This document shows, piece after piece, positions 9,739 through 19,988 of a stretch of DNA of 34,334 bases. Location of the stretch: contig JASJDE010000028.1 in assembly GCA_030065195.1 (NCBI GenBank), positions 1 through 34,334 of the forward strand. The letters are read 5' to 3'. This DNA comes from Erythrobacter sp. (lineage in GTDB: Bacteria > Pseudomonadota > Alphaproteobacteria > Sphingomonadales > Sphingomonadaceae). The stretch's first letter is position 1, and the number at the start of each line of letters is the position of its first letter. The notes beneath the pieces were generated by a model that saw only the letters and a program-made list of their open reading frames with translations, made no database searches and was not told where the DNA came from. The position numbers and the translations under genes are program-made.

Positions 9739-10667
9739 CCATGCGATACATGCGGCGCGATACGATCCTGGGATGCCTTGGCGGCATTACGCTCGCGTCG
9801 TTTCCTGCCATTCTATCTGCAGGGGAAACGGAAGGGCGATTCCTCGAATACCGCGATCTTCGTGCAGCCGGCTTGCCCAATCAGCGGCTGACGATCTGGT
9901 TGCCGCCAGGCTACGACGTCGGGACCCAGCGCTATCGCGTCCTCTATATGCACGATGCCCAGAATCTATTCGATCCGGCGCTCTCCAACTTCAACAAGGT
10001 TTGGGCCGCAGACGCTGCGATGATGCGCTACGCAGTCGACAGTGGCGAAGTCCCCTGGATCGTCGTCGGCATCTGGTCACCCGGAGCGGATCGGTACCGA
10101 CAATACCTGCCATTCCCCGCCTACGACCAGGCGAGCGAGAGCCTACGCGCAAAGATGGACGAGTACGCTCAGGGACCGCTCGTGTCTCACCGCTATCTCG
10201 ACTGGATGACCGGCGTCCTGAAACCTTGGTGCGACCGTGTCTTTAGGACACGACCCGAACGCGCCAACACTGCCATTATCGGATCCAGTATGGGCGGCCT
10301 CATCAGCCTGTATTCCTTCCTTGAGCACCCCGACATTTTCGGTCGCGCCGGCTGTGTGAGCACCCACTGGCCCGCCATCGCTCCTCAGAATGTCGATTCC
10401 ACCGATCCCGAACTGATTGCGATCTGGAGCGGAATGTTGAGAGAAAAGCTGGGCGATCCAGGTGGGCGTAAGCTGTGGTTCGATCACGGTACTGCAACGC
10501 TCGACGCGTTCTATCCACCCTACCAGGCAGCGATCGATGCGCACATGGCTAAGACTGGCTGGCAACGGGGCCGCGATTGGGAAAGCCGGTCCTACGAAGG
10601 TGCCGAACACGAGGAAAACGCCTGGGCTGCGCGTCTGCCCGAAGTCCTGAACTGGGTACTTGGCTGA
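9735..10667 (+). CDS. Alpha/beta-hydrolase fold esterase (esterase D/enterochelin-esterase-like), exported
   Basis: ATGA overlap with the upstream halogenase; signal-peptide-like N-terminus; RLTIWLPPGYD...VLYMHDAQNLFD; nucleophile elbow GSSMGG. Confidence 0.85.
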   Translation: MTMRYMRRDTILGCLGGITLASFPAILSAGETEGRFLEYRDLRAAGLPNQRLTIWLPPGYDVGTQRYRVLYMHDAQNLFDPALSNFNKVWAADAAMMRYAVDSGEVPWIVVGIWSPGADRYRQYLPFPAYDQASESLRAKMDEYAQGPLVSHRYLDWMTGVLKPWCDRVFRTRPERANTAIIGSSMGGLISLYSFLEHPDIFGRAGCVSTHWPAIAPQNVDSTDPELIAIWSGMLREKLGDPGGRKLWFDHGTATLDAFYPPYQAAIDAHMAKTGWQRGRDWESRSYEGAEHEENAWAARLPEVLNWVLG

Positions 10668-10823
10668 CTTCTCCACAGCTTATGCGCAGAAACGCGCAAC
10701 TTGATGATTACTTTAATCAAACTGTCACGCGACTGTCCCTGATACTTACTAGCGTCGCAGGGTCCGAGTCGGCGAGCCGTGTCAGGCGCTCGCCTTTTCC
10801 GATCCAGTTCAGGGGAGACTTCC

Positions 10824-13800
10824 ATGGTTGCCGGCACCACTTCGTCCGTATTCATCAACGAGATTCACTACGACAACAACAGTCCCACTGCCGACGCCAA
10901 TGAATACATCGAGGTCGCCAATCCGCTCGGTATCGATCTAACCGGTTGGACCATCGTGCTCTACAACGGGAGCAACGGTCTATCGTACAACACGCTCAAC
11001 CTGAGCGGCACCGACGCGATCCAGGGTTTCGCGCTTCCCTCAAACGGACTCCAGAACGGTGCACCCGACGGTATCGCCTTGGTCGATGCAATGGGCAACG
11101 TTGTCCAATTCCTTTCCTACGAGGGCACTTTTACCGCCGCGGATGGCCCGGCCAACGGCCTGACGAGCACCGATATCGGAGTGGGCGAAGGACCGGCCTC
11201 CGCCAGCGGCACGACCACGGACATGCAGTCGCTTCAGCTCCAGGGCAGCGGCACGACAGCGGGCGATTTCATGTGGGTGGAAAACGTCACGCAAACGCAG
11301 AGCGCGATGAACACGGGTCAGACCTTCCCTCCCCCCATCGTCACCGTTCTCGACGAAGGCTTCGAAACCGACGGCAATGGTACGCGTTACACATTCTCCA
11401 GCGGCGAAGGGAATGACGGGTTCGGCGATTTCTTCGCTCGGACCGATGGCACCGACATATCGTCGAGCTACTCGGTGACTGGGCAAGGCGGCAGTTTCTT
11501 TTTCGCAGCCCAGGATACGGATTCGGTACCCGGTCTTTCGACCGACGACGAACAATCGATCTTCTTTACGGGGCTCGACATCACCGGTCTCGACGACCTG
11601 CTGCTTTCGATCGACATTGCCGAAGACGACAGCAGCGACGGCAATGAAGATTGGGATTCGACCGACTTCTTCCAGATCTTCGCTTCGATCGATGGCGGCC
11701 CGCAATTCCAGATCTTTGGCATTGCCAACGATGGAATTGGCACAGGGTCAGGCTCCAATGGTGCGCCTCTGGTAGATACCAATCTCGATGGTGTGGGCGA
11801 TGGCACCGAGATCACGTCGGTTTTTCAGACCTTCACCGCCGCGATTGCGGGAATGGGATCGACGCTGGATTTGGAAATTCGATTCCACCTGGATTCGGGC
11901 GACGAAGATCTCGCAATCGATAATATCGTCGTGAACAATGCCGGGGGCACGCCTCCAGCGCCGCAGCCGGGCGTGCTCAGTGTCGAAGATGCCAGCGTGC
12001 TCGAAGGGGACAGCGGGACGACCGACCTTGTCTTTACCGTGACGCGTTCGGGCGGATCCGATGGTGCTGTCTCGGTCGACTTCAACACCGGCGCGTTCCT
12101 GACAAACAATGCGACGTTCGGGGACGACTTCACGCCGCAATCGGGCACGCTCAACTTTGCCGATGGCGAGACCAGCAAGACCATAACCTATTCGATCAAC
12201 GGCGACACCGACATCGAAGGCGACGAACGCTTTGCCGTCGTTCTCACCAATCCGCAGGGCGGCGCGACGCTCGATGCGATCGACTTCCAGGCGACCGGCA
12301 CAATCTTGAACGACGACTTCCCGCCGCAAGGCCCGGCCGAAGTGTTCATCAACGAGATCCACTACGACAATTCCGGCTCGGACATTGGCGAAGGCATCGA
12401 GATTGCCGGACCTGCCGGGACGGATCTCGCAGGCTGGCAGCTGGTGCTTTATAACGGCAATGGCGGGGTTGTTTACGACACCGAGAACCTGACGGGAGTG
12501 ATTCCGGATCAGGACGATGGCTTCGGCACACTCGCTTTCCCGATCAGCGGGATCCAGAATGGTCCGGACGCGATCGCTCTCGTCAGTCCGGGAGGTCAGG
12601 TCGTGCAATTCCTGTCCTACGAAGGCTCTTTCACCGCCACCGACGGCCCCGCTGCAGGCCAGACCAGCGAAGATATCGGCGTTGCGGAAGGCGGCGTGCC
12701 TTCAGGAACGTCGCTGCAGCTGGGCGGCACCGGCAATGTCGCCAACGACTTCGCCTGGCAGCCATCGCAGACCGACAATTTCGGTCTGGTCAATACCGGG
12801 CAGGATTTTGCGCCTGCGAACCCCAACGGTGCACTCTACATCGACGATGCGACCGTCACCGAGGGTGATAGTGGAACATCGCAGATCACCTTCAACGTGT
12901 TCCGTGTAGGCGGCGACACTGGAGCTGTATCGGTAGACTTCGCGGTCGGGATAAGCAGCGGCTTCAGTGACGCGGACTTTGATGACTTTTCGGGCGCCCT
13001 GACAGGTACCGTCAACTTTGCCGACGGCGAGACCTTACAAACCATCACCCTCGATATTGTCGGAGATACCGTTGGGGAACCGAACGAATTCTTCGACGTG
13101 GTGCTTTCCAACCCGACCGGGGGGGCAACAACTGGTGACGGCACGGGCGAAGGCACAATCCTCAACGACGATCCGCTCAACCTCGAAATCGGCGAAATAC
13201 AGGGCACGACACACACGTCGCTGTTTGTCGGGAACGAAGTCACGACCACCGGCGTCGTAACCGCTATCGCGACGAACGGATTCTACCTGCAGGACCCGGA
13301 CGGCGACGGTGACGGGTTCACATCGGACGGCATCTTCGTATTCACGGGAACGGCGCCGTCTGTTGCAGTCGGTGACGGCCTGACAATCACCGGTACCGTA
13401 AATGAGTTCCGTGGCGGTGGAGACCCGGCCAATCTCACCATCACCCAACTGATCGATCCCGCCATCACTGTGGACAGTACTGGAAACGCTCTTCCACCAG
13501 CAACCGTGATTGGCCCGCTCGGTACCGGACAGCCGACGGAAATCATCGAAGACGACAACTTCACCAACTACGATCCCGACACGGACGGCGCCGATTTCTG
13601 GGAGAGCCTGGAAGGCATGCTGGTCCTTGTCCAGAACCCGGTGGCAGTCGATTCGACCAACGGTTTCGGCGAGCTTTGGACGGTCGCCAGCGACGGCATG
13701 GGCAATCTCGAAGGCACCAACGTTTCGGATGAAGGCCTGCTGGTCATCGACGGAGGAGACGGCGGGCTAGGCGAATTCGATGCCGGCGCGGGATCGGACT

Positions 13801-16670
13801 TCAACCCCGAACGGGTCCAGATCGACGAAGCGGGAGCCCTAAACGGTTCGACCTTTGCAATCCCCGATGTGACCCCCGGAACGCTGCTCAACGATGTGGT
13901 CGGGATCGTCGACTACGCATTCGAGAACTATCAGGTTCGACCCCTCGCGGACGTAACGGTCGCGCAAGCGAGTACAAACATCGCCGAGGCGACCGCCCTC
14001 GTCCAGGGCGCGGTCAATCAGCTTTCGATCGCGACCTACAACGTGCTCAATCTCGACATCAATCCGGCCGATGGCGACGACGATGTGGCCGACGGCAGGT
14101 TTGCCGGCGTGGCGACTGATATCGGAATCAATCTGGAAGCGCCCGACATCGTCGTGCTGCAGGAAGTGCAGGACGACAGCGGTGCCTTCAACGACGGAAC
14201 CGTTTCGGCTCAGATGACGCTGGAGGCACTGGCGACGGAGATATTCAACCAGACCGGCATACAGTACTCGGTGCTCGACAATCCCTTCGTCGTCGATGGC
14301 GAAACCGGCGGGCAGCCCGGCGGCAACATTCGCGTCGCGTTCCTTTATCGCGACGACCGGGTGGACCTCGACAATGCGTCGGTCTTTACCATCACCGACG
14401 ACACCGGCGCGCTGGATGCCGCCTTCGCCAATTCCCGCGCGCCGCTCGGAGCGAACTTCCGTTTCAACGGCGAAACGGTGACGGTTATCGGCAACCACTT
14501 CACGTCGAAGATCGGCTCCGACAGCAGCTTCAGTGCGATCCAGCCGCCGACCAACGCCGGGGCGTTGAGCCGCGCCGCACAGGCGGCCGCGGTGAACGCG
14601 CAAATCGATGAGCTGCTTGCAGCCAATCCGGATGCGAAGATCGCCGTGGCTGGCGACTTCAACGAATTCCAGTTTGAAGAGCCGATGGAAGTGCTGACGG
14701 GTGAACTCGATTTCGATGGGGCAACGGTCGATCCGGGTAGCGAAGTGGTGCTCGAAAACCTCACCTTTGCACTCGACCAAGACGATCGCTTCAGCGTCCT
14801 GTTCCAGGGCAATGCGCAACAGCTCGATCACATTCTCGCGACGGAGAACCTCGCCGAGAATGCCCAGATCGACGCCGTCCATACCAACACGCCGATCGGC
14901 AATCCGAATTCGGACCACGACCCGATCCTCGCGCTGTTCAATGTCGGCGTCCAGACCATTTCGGGCACCAACGGCGTCGACGGCGCGCTCGATGGGAACG
15001 ACGGTGACGACGATATCGACGGCCTTCGCGGCGACGACACGATCAACGGCAATGGCGGCAATGACGATATTGACGGGGGTCGCGGAGAGGACGACATCGA
15101 CGGCGGAAGCGGCGACGACATGATCGATGCCGGACCCGGTGCGGACAACGTCATGGGTGGCGACGGCGAAGACATGATCGTCGGAGGGGACGGCGACGAC
15201 ATGCTCGATGGCGGCGCCGACAATGACAAGATCAACGGCGATCGCGGCGACGATACGATCATGGGCGGGGATGGCGACGACATGCTCGATGGCGGACTCG
15301 GCGACGATACGATCTTCGGCAATAACGGCAACGACATGCTCATTGGCGGCGCGCAGCGCGACATGCTGTTCGGCGGAGCGGACGACGACATGCTCGATGG
15401 CGGCGCGCGCGAAGACGAGCTGGACGGCGGCACCGGCATGGACACTCTGACGGGTGGAACCCAGGCCGACCTGTTCATTCTTCATGCCGATCAGACGGCA
15501 GCAGACGCCGACACGATCACCGATTTCGAGCGCGGTCTGGACAGCATCCGTATCGACGGTTCGATGGGCAGGACGATCACATTCGTCCAAGCCGGAGCCG
15601 ACGTTCAAATCCTCTCGGATGGCGTGCTCGTCGCGACCGTTCTGAATGCGGCCGAAGCCGACGTTCAGGCCGCCTCGCTGATCGACGGAGGCGGTCTCAC
15701 CCTGCAAGGCACCCGCGGGTCGGACACGCTCACCGGTGGCGCTATGGACGACTTGATCCTGGGCGACCGGGGCGATGACATCATCGATGGCATGGGCGGC
15801 AACGACACAATCGATGCCGGACCTGGTAGCGACAATGTCATGGGCGGCGCGGGAGAAGACATGATCGAGGGTGGTGATGGCGGCGATACGATCAGCGGCG
15901 GCGACAACGACGACGACATCTTTGGCGATCGCGGGAACGATAACCTGAGCGGCGACGGCGGCGACGATCTGATCGAAGGCGGTCTAGGCGATGACATGTT
16001 GTCTGGCGGTTCTGGCATGGACACGCTGCTCGGCGGTGACCAAGCCGACACGCTCGATGGCGGCGCCGACAACGACACGCTCGACGGGGGACGAAGCACA
16101 GATACGCTCGACGGTGGTACGGGCATGGATATGCTTGCCGGTGGCACTCAGGCGGACTTGTTCGTGCTACATGCAGATCAAACCGCCGCAGATGTCGACA
16201 CAATCCTCGATTTCGAGAGGAACCTCGACGCGATCCGGATCGACGGCGCAGGCGGCAAGGCGATCACCTTTACGCAGGTCGGCCTTGATACCGAAATTGA
16301 AGCAGATGGTGTGCTGGTTGCGACCGTTTTGAACGCATCGAGCGCCGACGTGCTGGCCCAGACCAGCTTCGACGCGCCGCCCGCTTCCGCGACATCGCAA
16401 GCGGGCTCCGGATCAGTCGCGCAAATGGTCGGCTCAGTCGCGGTTCTACTGAGCGATATCGAGAATGCCCCGTTCGAATTCAACGATATGGCCATGGCTC
16501 CTGTCGCGACGACCAATACGAGCCCGATCTCCATGCCGCTGGCAGAACTCCTGGACGGCGACGGAGGACCTCGCAACGGACACTTTGCGGTTGAGTGGGC
16601 GCAAGACGAAGAGGATGCGGCCAACCCCTGGATCAACCAGGCGACAGCGGGCTTCGAACCACTGATCTAA
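10824..16670 (+). CDS. Large RTX extracellular nuclease (ExeM/NucH-like): lamin-tail x2, Calx-beta x2, OB-fold, endonuclease/exonuclease/phosphatase domain, RTX repeats
   Basis: SVFINEIHYDNN (lamin tail), VLEGDSGTTDLVFTVTR (Calx-beta), LQEVQDD / VIGNHFTSK / GDFNEFQ / SDHDPILALF (EEP catalytic motifs), many GGxGDDxxDG nonapeptides. AGGGGAG upstream of ATG 10824. No Sec signal peptide. Confidence 0.92.
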   Translation: MVAGTTSSVFINEIHYDNNSPTADANEYIEVANPLGIDLTGWTIVLYNGSNGLSYNTLNLSGTDAIQGFALPSNGLQNGAPDGIALVDAMGNVVQFLSYEGTFTAADGPANGLTSTDIGVGEGPASASGTTTDMQSLQLQGSGTTAGDFMWVENVTQTQSAMNTGQTFPPPIVTVLDEGFETDGNGTRYTFSSGEGNDGFGDFFARTDGTDISSSYSVTGQGGSFFFAAQDTDSVPGLSTDDEQSIFFTGLDITGLDDLLLSIDIAEDDSSDGNEDWDSTDFFQIFASIDGGPQFQIFGIANDGIGTGSGSNGAPLVDTNLDGVGDGTEITSVFQTFTAAIAGMGSTLDLEIRFHLDSGDEDLAIDNIVVNNAGGTPPAPQPGVLSVEDASVLEGDSGTTDLVFTVTRSGGSDGAVSVDFNTGAFLTNNATFGDDFTPQSGTLNFADGETSKTITYSINGDTDIEGDERFAVVLTNPQGGATLDAIDFQATGTILNDDFPPQGPAEVFINEIHYDNSGSDIGEGIEIAGPAGTDLAGWQLVLYNGNGGVVYDTENLTGVIPDQDDGFGTLAFPISGIQNGPDAIALVSPGGQVVQFLSYEGSFTATDGPAAGQTSEDIGVAEGGVPSGTSLQLGGTGNVANDFAWQPSQTDNFGLVNTGQDFAPANPNGALYIDDATVTEGDSGTSQITFNVFRVGGDTGAVSVDFAVGISSGFSDADFDDFSGALTGTVNFADGETLQTITLDIVGDTVGEPNEFFDVVLSNPTGGATTGDGTGEGTILNDDPLNLEIGEIQGTTHTSLFVGNEVTTTGVVTAIATNGFYLQDPDGDGDGFTSDGIFVFTGTAPSVAVGDGLTITGTVNEFRGGGDPANLTITQLIDPAITVDSTGNALPPATVIGPLGTGQPTEIIEDDNFTNYDPDTDGADFWESLEGMLVLVQNPVAVDSTNGFGELWTVASDGMGNLEGTNVSDEGLLVIDGGDGGLGEFDAGAGSDFNPERVQIDEAGALNGSTFAIPDVTPGTLLNDVVGIVDYAFENYQVRPLADVTVAQASTNIAEATALVQGAVNQLSIATYNVLNLDINPADGDDDVADGRFAGVATDIGINLEAPDIVVLQEVQDDSGAFNDGTVSAQMTLEALATEIFNQTGIQYSVLDNPFVVDGETGGQPGGNIRVAFLYRDDRVDLDNASVFTITDDTGALDAAFANSRAPLGANFRFNGETVTVIGNHFTSKIGSDSSFSAIQPPTNAGALSRAAQAAAVNAQIDELLAANPDAKIAVAGDFNEFQFEEPMEVLTGELDFDGATVDPGSEVVLENLTFALDQDDRFSVLFQGNAQQLDHILATENLAENAQIDAVHTNTPIGNPNSDHDPILALFNVGVQTISGTNGVDGALDGNDGDDDIDGLRGDDTINGNGGNDDIDGGRGEDDIDGGSGDDMIDAGPGADNVMGGDGEDMIVGGDGDDMLDGGADNDKINGDRGDDTIMGGDGDDMLDGGLGDDTIFGNNGNDMLIGGAQRDMLFGGADDDMLDGGAREDELDGGTGMDTLTGGTQADLFILHADQTAADADTITDFERGLDSIRIDGSMGRTITFVQAGADVQILSDGVLVATVLNAAEADVQAASLIDGGGLTLQGTRGSDTLTGGAMDDLILGDRGDDIIDGMGGNDTIDAGPGSDNVMGGAGEDMIEGGDGGDTISGGDNDDDIFGDRGNDNLSGDGGDDLIEGGLGDDMLSGGSGMDTLLGGDQADTLDGGADNDTLDGGRSTDTLDGGTGMDMLAGGTQADLFVLHADQTAADVDTILDFERNLDAIRIDGAGGKAITFTQVGLDTEIEADGVLVATVLNASSADVLAQTSFDAPPASATSQAGSGSVAQMVGSVAVLLSDIENAPFEFNDMAMAPVATTNTSPISMPLAELLDGDGGPRNGHFAVEWAQDEEDAANPWINQATAGFEPLI
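14971..15470 (+). repeat. RTX nonapeptide repeat block 1
   Basis: Encodes tandem GGDGDDMLDGG-type calcium-binding repeats. Confidence 0.9.
15718..16157 (+). repeat. RTX nonapeptide repeat block 2
   Basis: Second run of GGxGDDxIxG repeats, separated from block 1 by a non-RTX spacer. Confidence 0.9.
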
Positions 16671-16682
16671 GCTTGCCTTTGA

Positions 16683-16709
16683 GGCGGCGGCGTGCACTTC
16701 GCCGCCGCC
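16683..16709. terminator. GC-rich stem-loop between convergent RTX and T1SS genes
   Basis: Perfect 10-bp inverted repeat GGCGGCGGCG-TGCACTT-CGCCGCCGCC in the 52-bp gap between convergent stops. No U tract. Confidence 0.6.
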
Positions 16710-16722
16710 CCCAAATGCCTCG

Positions 16723-18060
16723 TCAGTTGCGGAATGCCCTGGCGAACTGATCGACCAGAGGCTTCGTCACGTACGACAACATCGAACGGCTGCCGGTCTC
16801 GATGAAGAGTTCCGCCGGCATGCCGGAAACCAGTTCCAATCGCTGCGTCACTGCCAGCGAGCCGTCGTCAAGCACAACCCGTACCCGGAACACGCGCGCT
16901 CCGGTGGATTCCTCGGTGGCAGGGTCTGCCGAAACGAAGGTCACTTCCCCCGCCAGCTCCGGCGTGGTCGCCTGATTGAAAGCCGACAGCCTGATCCGCG
17001 CTGGCTGCCCGACGGCTACGCGATCGATATCGCTCGGCAAAACCAATCCATTGAACACCAGCCTATCGTCCTGCGGCACGATCTCGACGATCGTTTCGGC
17101 CGGACGAACAACCTCACCTACGGCGCTGTAGGCAAGCTTGTCGACTGTTCCAGGGTAGGAAGCTCGGATTTCGGAGCGATCGAATTGATCGCCCGCGCTG
17201 GCGCTGGCCACGCGTTGCTCATTGATCGCCGCTTCCACTTGGGCGAGTTCGGCACCCGCTTGCGCCCGCGCCGTCTGGCCAATCTGGATGCGTTGCTCTT
17301 CGGCCTGGGCGATGGCCGCATTCGATTGGGCAATATTGGCCCGCAGTGCGCCGATCGACCCATCGAGATCGATCGCGGTGCGCTCCATCTCGTTGAGCCG
17401 CCGAATTGTGACGTAGCCCTTACCGTGCATCTCACGCAGCAATTCCAGTTCGGGCTTGATCAACGCCTGTTGCTGTTCCAGCGACGAAATCTGTGCATTA
17501 TAGCCGTCGATCTGGCGATTGAGCTGGTTCACGCGTTCGCCAAGCTGCGCTCGCAAACTCGACTGTTCCGATCGATTCAGCGCAAACCGGCGCTGCTCCG
17601 CTGCAATTGCAGCACGAGCGTCGTCGCTTTGATCGTGCTGCAATTCCGCCGGAAACCGGATCGATCCGCGGCTCTCGATCTCCGCCGTCAGGCGCGCGCG
17701 CTGGGCAAGCAATTGCGCAAGCGATCGTTCGGAAAATTCTGCGCTGACAGCCGACACTTCCGTATCCAGCCGCATCAGCAAATCACCTTCTTCAACCACA
17801 TCCCCGTCACGCACCAGGATCTCAGAAACCACGCCCCCCGTAGGATGGGCAATCCGCTTCACACGGGTTTCAGGGGCAACCTCCGCGCTGGCGATTACTG
17901 CGCCCCCTATCGGAACCAGAGCTCCACCACCGACAACGAGCAATGCGAGAATTCCAGCGGCAATCAACGCAATTAGCGTGCGTCCACGAGCGCGGGCATC
18001 GTAACCCTGAGCGAGTTCGCCGATATCCGGCGCGGCGGCGACGGGAAGCTGTGCGTTCAC
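16723..18060 (-). CDS. Type I secretion HlyD-family periplasmic adaptor (membrane fusion) protein
   Basis: Single N-terminal TM, AHPTGGVVSEILVRDGDVVEEGDLLMRLD, long coiled coil, GTVDKLAYSAVGEVVRPAETIVEIVPQDDRLV. Confidence 0.93.
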   Translation of the reverse strand: MNAQLPVAAAPDIGELAQGYDARARGRTLIALIAAGILALLVVGGGALVPIGGAVIASAEVAPETRVKRIAHPTGGVVSEILVRDGDVVEEGDLLMRLDTEVSAVSAEFSERSLAQLLAQRARLTAEIESRGSIRFPAELQHDQSDDARAAIAAEQRRFALNRSEQSSLRAQLGERVNQLNRQIDGYNAQISSLEQQQALIKPELELLREMHGKGYVTIRRLNEMERTAIDLDGSIGALRANIAQSNAAIAQAEEQRIQIGQTARAQAGAELAQVEAAINEQRVASASAGDQFDRSEIRASYPGTVDKLAYSAVGEVVRPAETIVEIVPQDDRLVFNGLVLPSDIDRVAVGQPARIRLSAFNQATTPELAGEVTFVSADPATEESTGARVFRVRVVLDDGSLAVTQRLELVSGMPAELFIETGSRSMLSYVTKPLVDQFARAFRN

Positions 18061-19811
18061 GAGTGCTTCTCGGCCCGCTCAGCGACATCGACATCTTTGG
18101 GCGGCCGGATCGGCGTGGCGTTGGGGGCCGTCACCATACGGGCCAACACTTCGTCGCGCTCGCCGAAAGCGGACATCCTTCCGTTCTGGAGCACCAGCAC
18201 CTTGTTGACCTGACGCAAGGCCGACGGACGATGCGCCACAAGCGCGACGATGGCGCCACGCCGGCGAGCCTCAGCAATGGCCTTGTCCAAGGCAGTTTCG
18301 CCATCCGCGTCGAGATTCGAGTTCGGCTCGTCGAGCACCACGAGGAAAGGATCACCGTAAAGCGCACGCGCAAGTCCGATGCGCTGACGCTGTCCGGCAG
18401 ACAGCTGGATGCCGCCGGCCCCGACAATCGTGTCATAGCCTTGAGGAAGACCCAGCACCATTTCGTGAACGCCTGCCGCTCGCGCCGCTTCGATGACCAG
18501 GTCGGATGAGGGATTGGGATCGAACCTCGCAATGTTCTGCGCGATCGTTCCGCCGAACAACTCGACGTGCTGCGGCAAGTAGCCGAGATGCACGCCGAGT
18601 GCATCCGGATCCCATTGATCAAGGCTGGCACCGTCAAGCCGAACTGCCCCATCGACCGGTTGCCAAAGCCCAACAAGAGCGCGCGAAAGGGAGGTCTTGC
18701 CCGCTGCACTGGGTCCGATAATACCTAGCCCATCACCCGCCCGCAGCTCGAATTCGATCCCTTCGAGCACAGCCATTTCGCCACCCGGCGGCACAATCGA
18801 AAGCCTTTGCACTTTCAGATTCTCGCTGGGCGCGGGCAGACGTGTCTCGCGTTCTTCGTTGAGCGGGATCGCGTCGAACAGTCGATCCAGCCGAGCCCAT
18901 CCCTGGCGCGCGTTGGTAAACGCCCCCCAGTGGGCGATGGCCTGATCGATCGGAGCGAGCGCGCGCGCAGCAAGGATAGATGCCGCAAACACGATGCCGC
19001 CGCTTGCTTCACCCGCAAGATAAAGCAACGCCCCGACTGTCAGTACGAGACTCTGCAGGAACAAGCGAAAGATCCGACTGATGCCACTCAGCAGGCTACC
19101 GGTTCGTGTTACCTTGTCCTGCGCCGCATTCAGCCGCGCATTGGCCGCATGCCAGAGATCGTACATCCGCTCGCCCATGCCGAGCGCCCGAATGATCTCC
19201 ACGTGACGGTAGTTGTCTCGCGCCATCTTGGCGCGATAGGCGCGCGCGCTACTGGCCTCTTCGCTCGGACCGCGTGACGCCCGATCGTTGAGGAATGTGA
19301 GCGCAACCAGGACGGTCGCACCGACCAAGGCAGTGATGCCCAGCCACACATGCAGGACCGAGAGCAATCCGACGAACAGCAGCAGCCAGGGCAGATCCAT
19401 CAATGCACCCGGTCCGGGTGAACCAAGGAAACTGCGTATGCTGTCGAGATCGCGCATCGGCGTCAGCCCGTCATCTCCATCCTCCCCGGCGGCCAATGCA
19501 AGCTGGGAAATCGCGCGATGAACTCGGCCGGTCATCCGCGCATCGAGCGCTGCGGCGACATCGCCGAGGATCCGAATCCGGAGCAGGTCAAACAGGCCCT
19601 GAAACAGATAGACGATCACGATCATGGCCAGCAGACCGAACAGCGTGGCCGTGCTTCCGCTCGGCATCACCGAATCGTAGATCAGTAGCATGTAGATCGG
19701 CCCGCCGAGCAACAGCAGGTTGACCAGCGCACTCAGCCATCCGACCGAGATCAAGGCCGATTTCGACCGCGCCAGCGCGCGTCGCAGTTCCGATTCTGGC
19801 GAAGGACCCAT
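18057..19811 (-). CDS. Type I secretion system permease/ATPase (PrtD-like ABC transporter)
   Basis: Walker A GPSAAGKTSLSRALVG, signature LSAGQRQRIGLARAL, Walker B FLVVLDEPNSNLD; TM permease domain; ATGA overlap with HlyD. ORF extends to 19949; homology-like sequence begins near MGPSPESELRRAL. Confidence 0.93.
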   Translation of the reverse strand: MGPSPESELRRALARSKSALISVGWLSALVNLLLLGGPIYMLLIYDSVMPSGSTATLFGLLAMIVIVYLFQGLFDLLRIRILGDVAAALDARMTGRVHRAISQLALAAGEDGDDGLTPMRDLDSIRSFLGSPGPGALMDLPWLLLFVGLLSVLHVWLGITALVGATVLVALTFLNDRASRGPSEEASSARAYRAKMARDNYRHVEIIRALGMGERMYDLWHAANARLNAAQDKVTRTGSLLSGISRIFRLFLQSLVLTVGALLYLAGEASGGIVFAASILAARALAPIDQAIAHWGAFTNARQGWARLDRLFDAIPLNEERETRLPAPSENLKVQRLSIVPPGGEMAVLEGIEFELRAGDGLGIIGPSAAGKTSLSRALVGLWQPVDGAVRLDGASLDQWDPDALGVHLGYLPQHVELFGGTIAQNIARFDPNPSSDLVIEAARAAGVHEMVLGLPQGYDTIVGAGGIQLSAGQRQRIGLARALYGDPFLVVLDEPNSNLDADGETALDKAIAEARRRGAIVALVAHRPSALRQVNKVLVLQNGRMSAFGERDEVLARMVTAPNATPIRPPKDVDVAERAEKHS

Positions 19812-19988
19812 AGAAGCCGAGGGTTGTAAGAGATTTGCGACAGATTGGCGACTCAATGCCGTGTTCGATTTCAAGTAATCGTGCGACACAGGCTCGTCGA
19901 ATTGCAACAGCCATTGCGCAACCCAATTGACGGGACGATTGGAAGCCAACTAGCCTGCTATTCGAGCGAAGGGTTCGGGGGCATATGC

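Noticed and set aside
13839-15707. 622-aa minus-strand ORF antisense to the RTX gene
   Set aside because: Arises from repetitive GC-rich codons of the RTX region; the plus-strand protein has clear catalytic and repeat motifs and the antisense product has no recognisable domain.
14971-16157. Repetitive DNA considered as a CRISPR array or VNTR
   Set aside because: Repeats are in frame and encode RTX calcium-binding nonapeptides, with no constant-repeat/unique-spacer pattern.
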